Shown: positions 16,321 through 25,134 of the stretch, piece by piece | Layout of the letters: every line of letters begins with the position of its first letter | Numbering within the stretch: position 1 is the stretch's first letter | NCBI GenBank assembly: GCA_000431775.1 | Contig: FR888230.1 | Location: 35,823-99,822, forward strand | Direction: 5' to 3' | DNA from: Clostridium sp. CAG:413 | GTDB taxonomy: Bacteria; Bacillota; Clostridia; Oscillospirales; Acutalibacteraceae | DNA: 64,000 nt | Made by a program: the position numbers and the translations under genes | Notes under the pieces: generated by a model | What the model was told of the DNA's origin: nothing | Databases searched by the model: none | The model's input: the letters and a program-made list of their open reading frames with translations, nothing else

Positions 16321-18285
16321 TCAACGCTCGTTCCCGTCATTGAATTTTTCTTCCTTCCTGACCTCGAAGCCCTCGCAGGGCAGCTCGACGAGCACCTCCC
16401 CGCAGGGTCTGTCGCCCGTCAAGACGATATCTATTACACTTCCCGTTACTTTCATTGAGAAGCCCATGCGCCCGCCTCCGTTTATCGGGTAGCGGCGCAC
16501 CTCTATCTCATTCCCGTCGGCGAGCCACTCCCTCGGCACTCCCCTGCCGAGGAGCACTTCGCCGCTCACGCGCTGGCAGATGAGGCTGTCGAGCAGCGCC
16601 TTTGTGGCGGTGGACTGACCCCATATGTGCTGGCAGGAGCCTCCGCCGCCCGCTGCGTGCGGGATATCCCAAGGCGATCTTTCGCTCGGGTAATCGACCC
16701 CCTCCCACCAGGAGAACGGGCCGCTCATTGCGTGCTCGATCATAAATTGATATGCTTTTATCGCGCAGTCACGGTATTTGTCGCCCCTGAGCGCCGTGCT
16801 GCCGTAGCCCGCGTTATAGGCGGAGCAATAGTAGCCGTGCGGATATCCGCCGAAATTATAGATCGTGTCGGTGATATCCTTTCTGCGCTCAAAGCCGTGC
16901 TCATAGGTCTTGTCGATAAGCTGAGCCATTATGCCGCTCTGATCGGCGCAGAAGAGATAGCCGTCCCAGCCCCAGCGGCCGAAAAGCAGCATGGAGGCCC
17001 AGTTTGCGTCATGCGGGTCGCTGCGCTTGCCCTCCTCGTTGCTCTCGTCCATGGCAATGGGCAGATAATCGAGCTTTTTCTCCTTTATCGTCCTGCCGAC
17101 AAAGGAATTTGCGCTTTCGAGCAGCTTTGAATATGTCTCCGCCGCCCAATTTGCCTCCTCGTTTTCGCCGAGAGAGTTGCATATGTATTCGTAACAGCAA
17201 AGACCCATCAGAGCCGACCAATTGTCGATAGTCCAGCTGCCGAGCGAGTCAATTGCGTTGGTTTTCTTCATGATACCGCTTGCGGGGTCGATATCCTTGC
17301 CGATGCGGCGGGCATTCTCCTTTATCATGGCGAATTTCTCACGCGCGAAGCTCTTATCGCCCGTCTTAAAGAGCCAGACGGCGAACACCCAGCTGTATTT
17401 CCACCGAGCGTCGGGGTACTGCGGGTTTTTCATTATGAATTCGGCGTATTCCCTTATCCTCGAGAAATCGCCCATAGTCATTAATGTGACAAGAATTCCG
17501 ATAACGTCGTGGTCAAACACTCTATCGTAGCCGTTCTCGCCGACGTGCAGCTCGTCGCCGTCCTTGACTATCATGGTATAGACGTAGCCCGCCTTGTAGG
17601 CGTTTATCAGCCGCTCGTCGGGCAGCTTCGCTATCTCGCACAGCGGCTCAAGGCGCTTGACCCAATAGCTTTTCATGCTCTCGTAATGCTCGTCAAAGGA
17701 GCCGAGAGAGGCTATCCTCTCCCTTGACGGGTAGGGGTATTTGCCGCCGAAGCGGTCGGCCCCCACGGCGTAATCGGCGGTGACCGTCTCGCCCGTGCGC
17801 ACGCTTTCGGCGTGACTGTTCAGCGGCACGAGCAGCGGCGAGACCTTGGGGAAATCGAGCGCCGACGCCGAGTTATTTCTGACCGTCAGGCGTGAATAGG
17901 CTATCTCGAAATCCTTGCCGTCAACGCTGACCTTATCGGCGAAATTCTCGACCTTATAATCGTTGCCGTCCTTTGAGAATTCGCTGACGAAGTAGGGCAG
18001 CCAGCCCTCTTTGTTATACCATTTTATCTTGGAGGTGATATCCGTCACACCGAAGGTGACGAAGCGGTCGCCTCTGTCCCTCAGGCGATAGCAGCCGTCG
18101 ATATAAGCTATCGGGGCGTCCTTGTCGCCCTCGCAGCCGAACGAAGCCACAAGCTCCGGGAACTGCTTGCAGGTATAGCCCCGCTTGCCGACCAGACCTC
18201 TTTTGAATGAAACACCCATGCGGTTGACAAGGGAGAAATATTTGGCAGCCACGCTCGTGAAAAGCGTTTGCTTCTCTTTCGGCAC
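16321..18285 (-). CDS. Six-hairpin-glycosidase-like protein of unrecognised family
   Basis: A 654-residue protein without a signal peptide. The middle and C-terminal parts look like an (alpha/alpha)6 toroid as in GH78/GH116-type enzymes: aromatic and acidic loop segments such as GENGYDRVFDHDVIG, ARWKYSWVFAVWLFKTG, DNWSALMGL, and GPFSWWEGVDYPSERSPWDI, then GGGGSCQHIWGQSTATKALLD and a beta-rich tail. Candidate acids are Asp/Glu in the FDHD and WWEGVD loops, but I cannot assign them. The second GTG (18283-18285) is chosen because GGAGG lies 8 bases upstream. It sits left of the BspA-like gene, separated by a terminator. It is probably an intracellular glycan-acting enzyme; the exact family is not identified. 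Confidence 0.65.
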   Translation of the reverse strand: MPKEKQTLFTSVAAKYFSLVNRMGVSFKRGLVGKRGYTCKQFPELVASFGCEGDKDAPIAYIDGCYRLRDRGDRFVTFGVTDITSKIKWYNKEGWLPYFVSEFSKDGNDYKVENFADKVSVDGKDFEIAYSRLTVRNNSASALDFPKVSPLLVPLNSHAESVRTGETVTADYAVGADRFGGKYPYPSRERIASLGSFDEHYESMKSYWVKRLEPLCEIAKLPDERLINAYKAGYVYTMIVKDGDELHVGENGYDRVFDHDVIGILVTLMTMGDFSRIREYAEFIMKNPQYPDARWKYSWVFAVWLFKTGDKSFAREKFAMIKENARRIGKDIDPASGIMKKTNAIDSLGSWTIDNWSALMGLCCYEYICNSLGENEEANWAAETYSKLLESANSFVGRTIKEKKLDYLPIAMDESNEEGKRSDPHDANWASMLLFGRWGWDGYLFCADQSGIMAQLIDKTYEHGFERRKDITDTIYNFGGYPHGYYCSAYNAGYGSTALRGDKYRDCAIKAYQFMIEHAMSGPFSWWEGVDYPSERSPWDIPHAAGGGGSCQHIWGQSTATKALLDSLICQRVSGEVLLGRGVPREWLADGNEIEVRRYPINGGGRMGFSMKVTGSVIDIVLTGDRPCGEVLVELPCEGFEVRKEEKFNDGNER

Positions 18286-18311
18286 GGTGAGCACCTCCGT
18301 ATTTGAAATTT

Positions 18312-18345
18312 AAGAAAAAAGGAGCCGCGACCGCAGCTCCTTTTA
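18312..18345 (-). terminator. Terminator of the BspA-like gene
   Basis: An 8-bp stem AAAGGAGC/GCTCCTTT (18318-18325 with 18336-18343) is followed, reading leftwards, by TTTTTTCTT. It separates the BspA-like gene from the glycosidase-like gene. Confidence 0.8.
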
Positions 18346-18354
18346 TATTAAAGA

Positions 18355-20181
18355 TTAATATCCCCAAAGGAAACCAAGGCAGATATACATGATTATGAAT
18401 TGGAAGAATGAATACGAAACGCTGACGTTGAACGAAGCGGTGCAGCCCTCGTATTCGACGGTTATCGTCTTGCTGCCCGTTGAGTCAAAATATGTGGGCG
18501 AGGTAATCGTGTAGCCCGAGCTGACCGTCCTGCTGCCGTTTTCGTCAAAGACGGTGAGGGTCAGGCCGGCTGTGTCGAGCGTCTCCTTGTAGTGATAGCT
18601 CGTCTTTGCGGGCAGGGTCGCTATAGCGATGCTCTTGACGGGCTTATCCGCGCTCTCGGTGACGGTTATATCAAACGAAGCGGTCTTGCCCGAGTAGCTG
18701 ACGGTCACTTTCTGAGTGCCGACGGTCGTTGCCGTGGCGGGGCTGATGGTGAAGCCGCCGGTGATTATGCCCGTGGTGCCGTCGCTGTAGTGAGCGGTCA
18801 GGGTCAGCCCGTAGTCAGAGATCTTTTCGCCCTTGATATAGCTTGTCTTCTGGGGCAGAGTTCTTATCGTCACGGAGGTAAGCTCCTTGACCGAGCCGCC
18901 GCCCTTAACAATATAATCTATGTTGTTATTCTTTGCGTAGGTGTGCGCCGCCGAGCCCTCGGTGACGGTCAGCACGAGCTGAGTGCATCCGCCGAATACG
19001 CCGTTGCCGAGTGTCTTGACGCTCTCGGGTATCTCAAGGGCATGGAGCGCCGAGCAGCCGCTGAATGCGCCGAATCTTATCTCGGTGACGGTCGAGGGAA
19101 TGCTGACGCCCGTGAGGGAGGAGCAATTCTGGAACGCCTTTGCGTCAATCACGCTGACGCCGTCGGAAATAACGACGTTGACGAGGCCTGAGTTGTCAAA
19201 TGCGCCCTCATATGAGGTGAGGCCTGCGGGCAAGGTGATCTCTGTGAGCATGGGGCAGTCGGCGAATGCCAGCGAGCCGATAGTTTTAAGCCCCGAGGGC
19301 AGGTTAACGCTGCCGAGCTTTGAGCACATATAGAAGCCGTAGGGCCCGATCGCCGTGAGCGACGAGGGCAGAGAAACAGCGGTCAGCTTGGTGTTTGCGC
19401 CGAAAGCAAAATTGCCTACGGTCGTTGTACCAGCGGGCACGGCATAGGTCGTTTCGCTGCTGCCGTTGGGATACTGCACAAGGGTCTTGCCGTCCGCGGT
19501 GTAGAGCACGCCGCCGACAGCTTTATATGCGGTGTTGCCGCTTGCGACGGAGAATTTCTCAATGCCGGAGCAATTCATAAACGCCGTCTCGGCGATATCT
19601 GTAACGCTTGCGGGGATCGTGACCGAGGTGAAGCCCGAGCAGAGCGAGAACGCGCCCTTGCCTATCTTTTTGAGAGTGTCGGGCAGCGAAACGCCTGTGA
19701 GAGCGGCGCACTTCTTAAACGCCTCGTCCTTTATCTCGGTGAGGCCGCCGGGGAGCAGCACGGTCTTGAGCGCTATGCAGTTTCTGAAAGCCGCCACGCC
19801 GATGACTCTCGACGAGCTTTCAAACGCGCTGCCTTGATATGAGACCTTTTCAAGGCCAAGGCAATTCTCAAATGCGTTTGCACCGATCTTGTCAACGCTT
19901 GACGGGATATTGACCGCGGTGATGCCGCCGCAGTCGGCGAAGGCTCCGTCGCCTATCTCTCTGACCTCAAGCCCCTGATATGTATCGGGCACGGTTATCT
20001 CGCCAGAGGCGGTCTTGACGCAGGAGACGACCTTATAAAATGAGCTTACGGTGCCGTCTGATTCAAGGCGGCTGCCTTTTTGATAGGTCAGCGGGTCCGC
20101 CGCTGCCGCTGCGGGCAGGGCTGCCGTCAGGATAAGCACGGCGGCGAGGATGATGCTGAGTATCCTTTTCTTTGTCTTCAT
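18355..20181 (-). CDS. Secreted BspA-type leucine-rich-repeat protein with two Ig-like domains
   Basis: A 608-residue surface protein. It has a signal peptide (residues 1-27, ending AAAAA), then about a dozen BspA/LRR_5 repeats of roughly 23 residues (pattern IGxxAFxxCxxLxxVxIPxSVxxI) to about residue 415, interrupted near 215 by a VGGVLYTADGKTLVQYPNG loop typical of this family. Two bacterial Ig-like domains follow (starting VTIRTLPQKTSYIKGEKISD and IAIATLPAKTSYHYKETLDT). The last residues, FFQFIIMYICLGFLWGY, form an aromatic hydrophobic tail with no LPxTG motif or positive charges after it. BspA proteins bind host or bacterial ligands; the ligand here is unknown. A GGGGGA ribosome site precedes the ATG. 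Confidence 0.9.
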   Translation of the reverse strand: MKTKKRILSIILAAVLILTAALPAAAAADPLTYQKGSRLESDGTVSSFYKVVSCVKTASGEITVPDTYQGLEVREIGDGAFADCGGITAVNIPSSVDKIGANAFENCLGLEKVSYQGSAFESSSRVIGVAAFRNCIALKTVLLPGGLTEIKDEAFKKCAALTGVSLPDTLKKIGKGAFSLCSGFTSVTIPASVTDIAETAFMNCSGIEKFSVASGNTAYKAVGGVLYTADGKTLVQYPNGSSETTYAVPAGTTTVGNFAFGANTKLTAVSLPSSLTAIGPYGFYMCSKLGSVNLPSGLKTIGSLAFADCPMLTEITLPAGLTSYEGAFDNSGLVNVVISDGVSVIDAKAFQNCSSLTGVSIPSTVTEIRFGAFSGCSALHALEIPESVKTLGNGVFGGCTQLVLTVTEGSAAHTYAKNNNIDYIVKGGGSVKELTSVTIRTLPQKTSYIKGEKISDYGLTLTAHYSDGTTGIITGGFTISPATATTVGTQKVTVSYSGKTASFDITVTESADKPVKSIAIATLPAKTSYHYKETLDTAGLTLTVFDENGSRTVSSGYTITSPTYFDSTGSKTITVEYEGCTASFNVSVSYSFFQFIIMYICLGFLWGY

Positions 20182-20305
20182 TGTGATTCCCCCGAATTAT
20201 GTTATCGTTTCCGCAAGCTGCGGGTTTCTCATGTATTTATCCATTGAACATTATATTACACACCGTGTCGAAAATCAATAGGTTTGAAAAAATGTTGCAT
20301 TTTCG

Positions 20306-20334
20306 TTGACAAACCGTCAATATATGTTTAAAAT
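20306..20334 (+). promoter_or_regulatory. Sigma-A-type promoter for the phosphatase/rhamnosidase unit
   Basis: A perfect TTGACA (20306-20311), a 17-base spacer and TAAAAT (20329-20334) lie 38 bases before the phosphatase start. Confidence 0.8.
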
Positions 20335-20371
20335 ATTTTTATCTATAATCATTAGAAATGGCGGTGCACCG

Positions 20372-22024
20372 ATGTCAGACAAAGACGGTAAATTCAATAA
20401 ACCGGAGCGCGGCTCCTCCCCGCTGCCGGATCATATCATGCTCTCCTTTTGGGGCGACGCAAAGACCTCGACGGCGATAAGCTGGCGCACGGACGAGAAT
20501 TCGGGCGACAGCTACATTCTCTACAGGCGCGAGGGCAGCGCCGACCTGCTGCGGCAGGAGGCGGTCACACGCTCCGCCGAGACGGATATCGACCGCAGTA
20601 ATTACCATTGGGTGCGCCTTTCGGGGCTTGAGCCGGGCTGCAAATACTGCTACACCGTCGGCGACGATGAGCACCGCAGCGGCGAATTCACCTTTGAGAC
20701 CGAGCCTGAGAAGCTCGATAAATTCAGCTTTATCGTTATCTCCGACCATCAAAAGGGCAGCCCCTGCCACCTGCCTGATTACTCCATGGTGGGCGAGATG
20801 CTAAAAACCGCCCTCGCGAAGCACCCCGAATGCCGCTTCATCTTCACGGCGGGCGACAACTGCGACAACGGCCAGAACGACCTGCAATGGAACGGTATGT
20901 TTGAGGGCTTAAAGGGGATAATCGAGAGCTTGCCATATATGATGACGACGGGCAACCACGATAACCGCGGCTTCATCTCGTATTTCCCCGAGCCTGTCGG
21001 CAAATTCTATCTTGAGCACGCCGATTTCTTTGACTTCCAGTTCTCGCTCTCCTACCCCGACAACGGCCCCGAGGGCTATGAGACGGAGAATTATTCCTTT
21101 GACTACGGCAACGCCCACTTCCTTGTCATGGGCATAAACGCCCCCGAAAAGGTCGAGGGCTGGGCATATGACGACCTGCAAAGCAGCGATAAAACATGGA
21201 AGCTCGGCGCATATCACTTCCCGATATACCCCGTCATGCCCGAGGGTCAGAATGATGACGGATACCCGTGGCTCAGGCGGCCGATCGAGCAGGGCAGGCT
21301 CGATATCCTCTTCGAGGGGCACGAGCATTCCTTTGCAAGGACCTTCCCGACAAAGGGCGACGAGCTTTTTGACCGCCCGTCCGAGGGCACGGTGCACTAT
21401 ATCGTGGGCAACGGCGGCGGCAACATATACTGCTCCAACTGCCAAAAGACATGGCACTCCTGCTTCTACCCGCAGGAGGAACGCATGGGCTTCTACACGC
21501 TAGTCGAGATAGACGGCGATAAGCTCACGGCGACGGGCTATATGGCGGACGGGCGTATAGTCGATATCTTTACGATAGACAAGAGCACCGACACGATAAC
21601 TCCCCACGCCCTTGCGCCGATATATGAGCGCACCAAAATGGCGTTCAAGGGCAGGATGCTCGAATTCTCCGCAAGAGGGGTCTACCCCGAGAATATCGGC
21701 GGCGTTTGGTACGCCCCGTTCGGTGTGCTCATTCAAAGCATCGGCGGCAAAGTGGAGAAAGGCGTCGATTTCCTCACCTGCGAAGCATATGAGCATTACG
21801 CGACCTTCACCGAGGGCAGCCGCTTCGCCAAGACCGACCTCGGCACGGTGGAGATGAGCGGCGAAGCGTATTTTAAGGACGGGCAGCTCTTTGTGCCCGT
21901 TGACGAGAGCGCAAAAATGTTTGAAATGGCGTGGTACTATGCCAAACGCAACAACTACATAAATTGGAACACCCCCAGCGAGGATAAGGTTCTCTATAAA
22001 CACCCTGTCAAGGAGGAAAACTGA
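20372..22024 (+). CDS. Purple-acid-phosphatase-like metallophosphoesterase
   Basis: A 550-residue phosphoesterase with an N-terminal fibronectin-III-like domain of the purple acid phosphatase type (residues about 20-110, HWVRLSGLEPGCKYCYTVGD). A calcineurin-like metal core follows: Asp125 in VISDHQKG, Asp162 in AGDNCDNG, GNHD (Asn195-His196) and GHEHSF (His317, His319). A C-terminal region of about 150 residues is not recognised. There is no signal peptide, unlike most secreted purple acid phosphatases. I use the ATG at 20372; an open frame extends upstream but runs through the promoter. The stop overlaps the next start (TGATG), tying it to the GH106-like gene. Substrate unknown. Confidence 0.83.
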   Translation: MSDKDGKFNKPERGSSPLPDHIMLSFWGDAKTSTAISWRTDENSGDSYILYRREGSADLLRQEAVTRSAETDIDRSNYHWVRLSGLEPGCKYCYTVGDDEHRSGEFTFETEPEKLDKFSFIVISDHQKGSPCHLPDYSMVGEMLKTALAKHPECRFIFTAGDNCDNGQNDLQWNGMFEGLKGIIESLPYMMTTGNHDNRGFISYFPEPVGKFYLEHADFFDFQFSLSYPDNGPEGYETENYSFDYGNAHFLVMGINAPEKVEGWAYDDLQSSDKTWKLGAYHFPIYPVMPEGQNDDGYPWLRRPIEQGRLDILFEGHEHSFARTFPTKGDELFDRPSEGTVHYIVGNGGGNIYCSNCQKTWHSCFYPQEERMGFYTLVEIDGDKLTATGYMADGRIVDIFTIDKSTDTITPHALAPIYERTKMAFKGRMLEFSARGVYPENIGGVWYAPFGVLIQSIGGKVEKGVDFLTCEAYEHYATFTEGSRFAKTDLGTVEMSGEAYFKDGQLFVPVDESAKMFEMAWYYAKRNNYINWNTPSEDKVLYKHPVKEEN

Positions 22025-25000
22025 TGTTTTACAAGAAGAATTCCGCTCCGTCGCTCTCCGACGAGCTTTTTAAACGCCCCACGAGCGAATACAGAGGCAC
22101 CCCGTTCTGGGCGTGGAACAGTCACCTTGAGGCCGACGAACTGAGCAGACAGATAGACATATTCAAGGAGATGGGTCTCGGCGGCTTCCATATGCATGTC
22201 CGCACGGGTCTGAGCAACGCCTATCTCTCCGACGAATTCATGGGGCTTGTCAGGCACTGCGTTGATAAGGCTAAAAAAGAAGATATGCTCGCCTATCTCT
22301 ATGATGAGGACAGGTGGCCCTCGGGCGCTGCGGGCGGTCTTGTAACCAAGGATGAGCAATACAGGGCGCGCTGCCTGCTTATGACGGCGGAGCCTTGCAG
22401 CCTTGACGAGGCTGAGAAGGCGGACGTTATCGACTCACGCGCCGAGGGCGGCAGGAACGGCAAGGGCTATCTCATCGCCTGCTACGACGTGCGGCTTGAC
22501 AGCGACGGCTACCTCGCCGATTACAAACGCATCGGCGAAAATGATGATGCCGAGGGTGTCAAATGGTACGCCTATCTCAAGATCCACGCCCCCTCGCCGT
22601 GGTATAACAATCAGACCTATGTCAACACTCTTGATAAAAAGGCGATAGAGCGCTTCATCGAGGTCACTCACGAGCGCTACGCCGAGACGGTCGGCGACGA
22701 ATTCGGCGGCACCGTGCCGTCTATCTTCACCGACGAGCCGCAATTCACCCGCAAGCAGACCCTCCGCAATGCGGCGGACAGGGACGACGTTATCCTCCCG
22801 TGGACGGACGACCTGCCGCAGACCTTTGAGGCTGCCTACGGCTTCAGCATAGTCGATAAGCTCCCCGAGCTTTTTTGGGATCTGCCCGAGGGCAGGATAT
22901 CGACGGCGAGATACTATTATCACGACCATATTTCGGAGCGCTTCGCCGAGGCGTTTGCCGACACCTGCGGCGCATGGTGCCGAAAACACGGCATAGCCCT
23001 GACGGGTCACATGATGGAGGAGCCGACCCTCACCAGCCAGACCGCCGCTCTGGGCGACTGCATGAGGTCATACAGAGGTTTCGATATTCCCGGCATTGAT
23101 ATGCTCTGCGACGCTTTTGAATTCACCACCGCCAAGCAGTGCCAATCCGCCGTGCGCCAATACGGCAGGGAGGGTATGCTCTCCGAGCTTTACGGCGTTA
23201 CCGGCTGGGACTGCGACTTCAGAAATTATAAGCTCCACGGCGACTGGCAGGCATGCATGGGCGTCACCGTGCGCGTGCCGCACCTCTCATGGTACGCCAT
23301 GGGCGGCGAGGCCAAGAGGGATTACCCCGCCTCGATACACTATCAGTCCCCGTGGTATAAGGAATTCCCCCGCATTGAGGATCATTTCGCCCGCGTGAAT
23401 ACGGCGATGACGAGGGGCAAGCCCGTCGTGCGGGTCGGAGTTATCCACCCGGTCGAGAGCTTCTGGCTCCATTGGGGCCCGAACGACAAAAGCTCGCTGA
23501 TGCGTAAGTGCCTTGACGAGAAATTCAGGCAGCTCACCGAATGGCTGCTGAACGGCAGCATAGATTTCGATTTTATCTGCGAATCCCTGCTCCCCTCTCA
23601 ATGCGAGAAGGGCGGAGCGCCGCTCAAGGTGGGCATGGAGAGCTATGATGCCGTGATCGTGCCCGACTGCGAATCCCTCAGAGGCACAACCCTTGACCGC
23701 CTTGAGAGATTTGCCGACGAGGGCGGCAGCCTTATATTCATGGGCGCCGCTCCCACCGTGTCCGACGGCGTTCCGAGCGAACGCGGCAAGGCTCTCTACG
23801 GGCGCAGCAGGGTGATCCCCTTTGACCGCGAGAAGCTGCTGACCGCTCTCGAGCCGCAGCGCGACCTCACCCTGCGCTTTGCGAACGGCGACCTCTCCGA
23901 GGGCTTCATATATCAGCTCAGGCTCGACGGCGAGAGCCGCTGGCTCTTCATAAGCCGCTGCCGCGAGCCATACAACAAATCGGTCGTTGAGAAAAACTAC
24001 CTGCGTATAACCATAAAAGGCGAATTCTCGCCCATGCTTTACGACACGGCAACGGGCTATATCTCGGAGCTTGACTGCGAATACAGAAACGGCTGCACCG
24101 TGATATCCCGCGTGCTTTACGACTACGACAGCCTGCTGCTCCGCCTTGACAATGGCAGACGGCAGGGCAAGAGCGCCGCAAAGCCGGCTTCGCTTCCCGA
24201 AAAAGAGATACGCCTGCCCGCATTTGTGCCCTACACCCTCTCCGAGCGCAACGCTCTGCTGCTCGACACGGCGGAATTCTCGCTCGACGGCGCTCCGTTT
24301 GAGCCGGAGGAGGAAATTCTTCGCCTTGACAATATCTGCCGCCGCTCCCTCGGCTTCCCCGAGAGGGGCAATTCCGTGGCTCAGCCGTGGGTCATCCACG
24401 AGGCCGCCCCCGAGCACACTCTGCGCCTGCGCTTCACGATTCGCAGTGAGATCGACTTCAGCGGCGCCGAGCTGGCGCTTGAGGACGCAGAATCCGCCGC
24501 TATCACCTTTAACGGCGAAAAAGTCGCAAATAATATAACGGGTTGGTACACCGACAGGGATATCAAGACCGTTGCGCTGCCCGACATAAAGGCGGATGAG
24601 AATATCCTTGAGATAGTCTATCCGTTCGGCAGGCGCACCAACACCGAGTGGTGCTATCTTCTCGGCGATTTCGGCGTGCGTGTGACAGGCAGGAGCAAGG
24701 TCATCACCGCCCTGCCCGACAAGCTCGCATTCGATAAGCTCGAAACCCAGGGTCTGCCGTTCTACGGCGGCAACGTAACCTATCACCTTGAGGTCGAGGC
24801 AAACAGCGCTCTCAGCGTCACCGCAACGAATTATTACGGCGCCATCATCGGCGTGTCGGTCGACGGCGCTGACAATGGCAGGATAATTTACCCGCCCTAC
24901 ACTCTGCTCGCCGAGGATATCGGCAGCGGCACTCACAAGGTGGATATCACGCTCTACGGCCACCGCTTCAACGCTTTCGGCGCAGTCCACCTGACCGACA

Positions 25001-25116
25001 ACCGCCACTCATGGCACGGCCCTGACGCCTGGCGCTCCGAGGGCTGCCGCTGGAGCTATGAATACACCCTGCGCCCCGTCGGCATAATCGCCTCACCCGT
25101 CATTAAAGTCAAATAA
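22024..25116 (+). CDS. GH106-like alpha-L-rhamnosidase
   Basis: A 1030-residue protein matching the GH106 layout. It opens with PTSEYRGTPFWAWNSHLEAD and KEMGLGGFHMHVRTGLSN, then YDEDRWPSG, PSIFTDEPQFT (a likely catalytic-acid loop), GHMMEEPTLTSQ, GREGMLSELYGVTGWDCDF, and MGGEAKRDYPASIHYQSPWY. A beta-rich C-terminal region (jelly-roll, about 800-1000) ends it. GH106 enzymes cleave terminal alpha-L-rhamnose from plant or bacterial glycans. No signal peptide is present, so the substrate would be imported or endogenous. It is translationally coupled to the phosphatase and lies 18 bases before the ABC exporter pair. The family is likely; substrate specificity is inference. Confidence 0.83.
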   Translation: MFYKKNSAPSLSDELFKRPTSEYRGTPFWAWNSHLEADELSRQIDIFKEMGLGGFHMHVRTGLSNAYLSDEFMGLVRHCVDKAKKEDMLAYLYDEDRWPSGAAGGLVTKDEQYRARCLLMTAEPCSLDEAEKADVIDSRAEGGRNGKGYLIACYDVRLDSDGYLADYKRIGENDDAEGVKWYAYLKIHAPSPWYNNQTYVNTLDKKAIERFIEVTHERYAETVGDEFGGTVPSIFTDEPQFTRKQTLRNAADRDDVILPWTDDLPQTFEAAYGFSIVDKLPELFWDLPEGRISTARYYYHDHISERFAEAFADTCGAWCRKHGIALTGHMMEEPTLTSQTAALGDCMRSYRGFDIPGIDMLCDAFEFTTAKQCQSAVRQYGREGMLSELYGVTGWDCDFRNYKLHGDWQACMGVTVRVPHLSWYAMGGEAKRDYPASIHYQSPWYKEFPRIEDHFARVNTAMTRGKPVVRVGVIHPVESFWLHWGPNDKSSLMRKCLDEKFRQLTEWLLNGSIDFDFICESLLPSQCEKGGAPLKVGMESYDAVIVPDCESLRGTTLDRLERFADEGGSLIFMGAAPTVSDGVPSERGKALYGRSRVIPFDREKLLTALEPQRDLTLRFANGDLSEGFIYQLRLDGESRWLFISRCREPYNKSVVEKNYLRITIKGEFSPMLYDTATGYISELDCEYRNGCTVISRVLYDYDSLLLRLDNGRRQGKSAAKPASLPEKEIRLPAFVPYTLSERNALLLDTAEFSLDGAPFEPEEEILRLDNICRRSLGFPERGNSVAQPWVIHEAAPEHTLRLRFTIRSEIDFSGAELALEDAESAAITFNGEKVANNITGWYTDRDIKTVALPDIKADENILEIVYPFGRRTNTEWCYLLGDFGVRVTGRSKVITALPDKLAFDKLETQGLPFYGGNVTYHLEVEANSALSVTATNYYGAIIGVSVDGADNGRIIYPPYTLLAEDIGSGTHKVDITLYGHRFNAFGAVHLTDNRHSWHGPDAWRSEGCRWSYEYTLRPVGIIASPVIKVK

Positions 25117-25134
25117 ACAGAGGATGATATAAAA

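Noticed and set aside
20306-20371. A longer N-terminus for the phosphatase starting at 20306
   Set aside because: This stretch contains a consensus promoter, and the family-like sequence only begins after ATG 20372.
23287-25008. A 573-codon open frame antisense to the GH106-like gene
   Set aside because: The sense frame carries clear GH106 motifs, whereas this frame has low-complexity Ala/Val/Glu composition and no recognisable start signal or motif.
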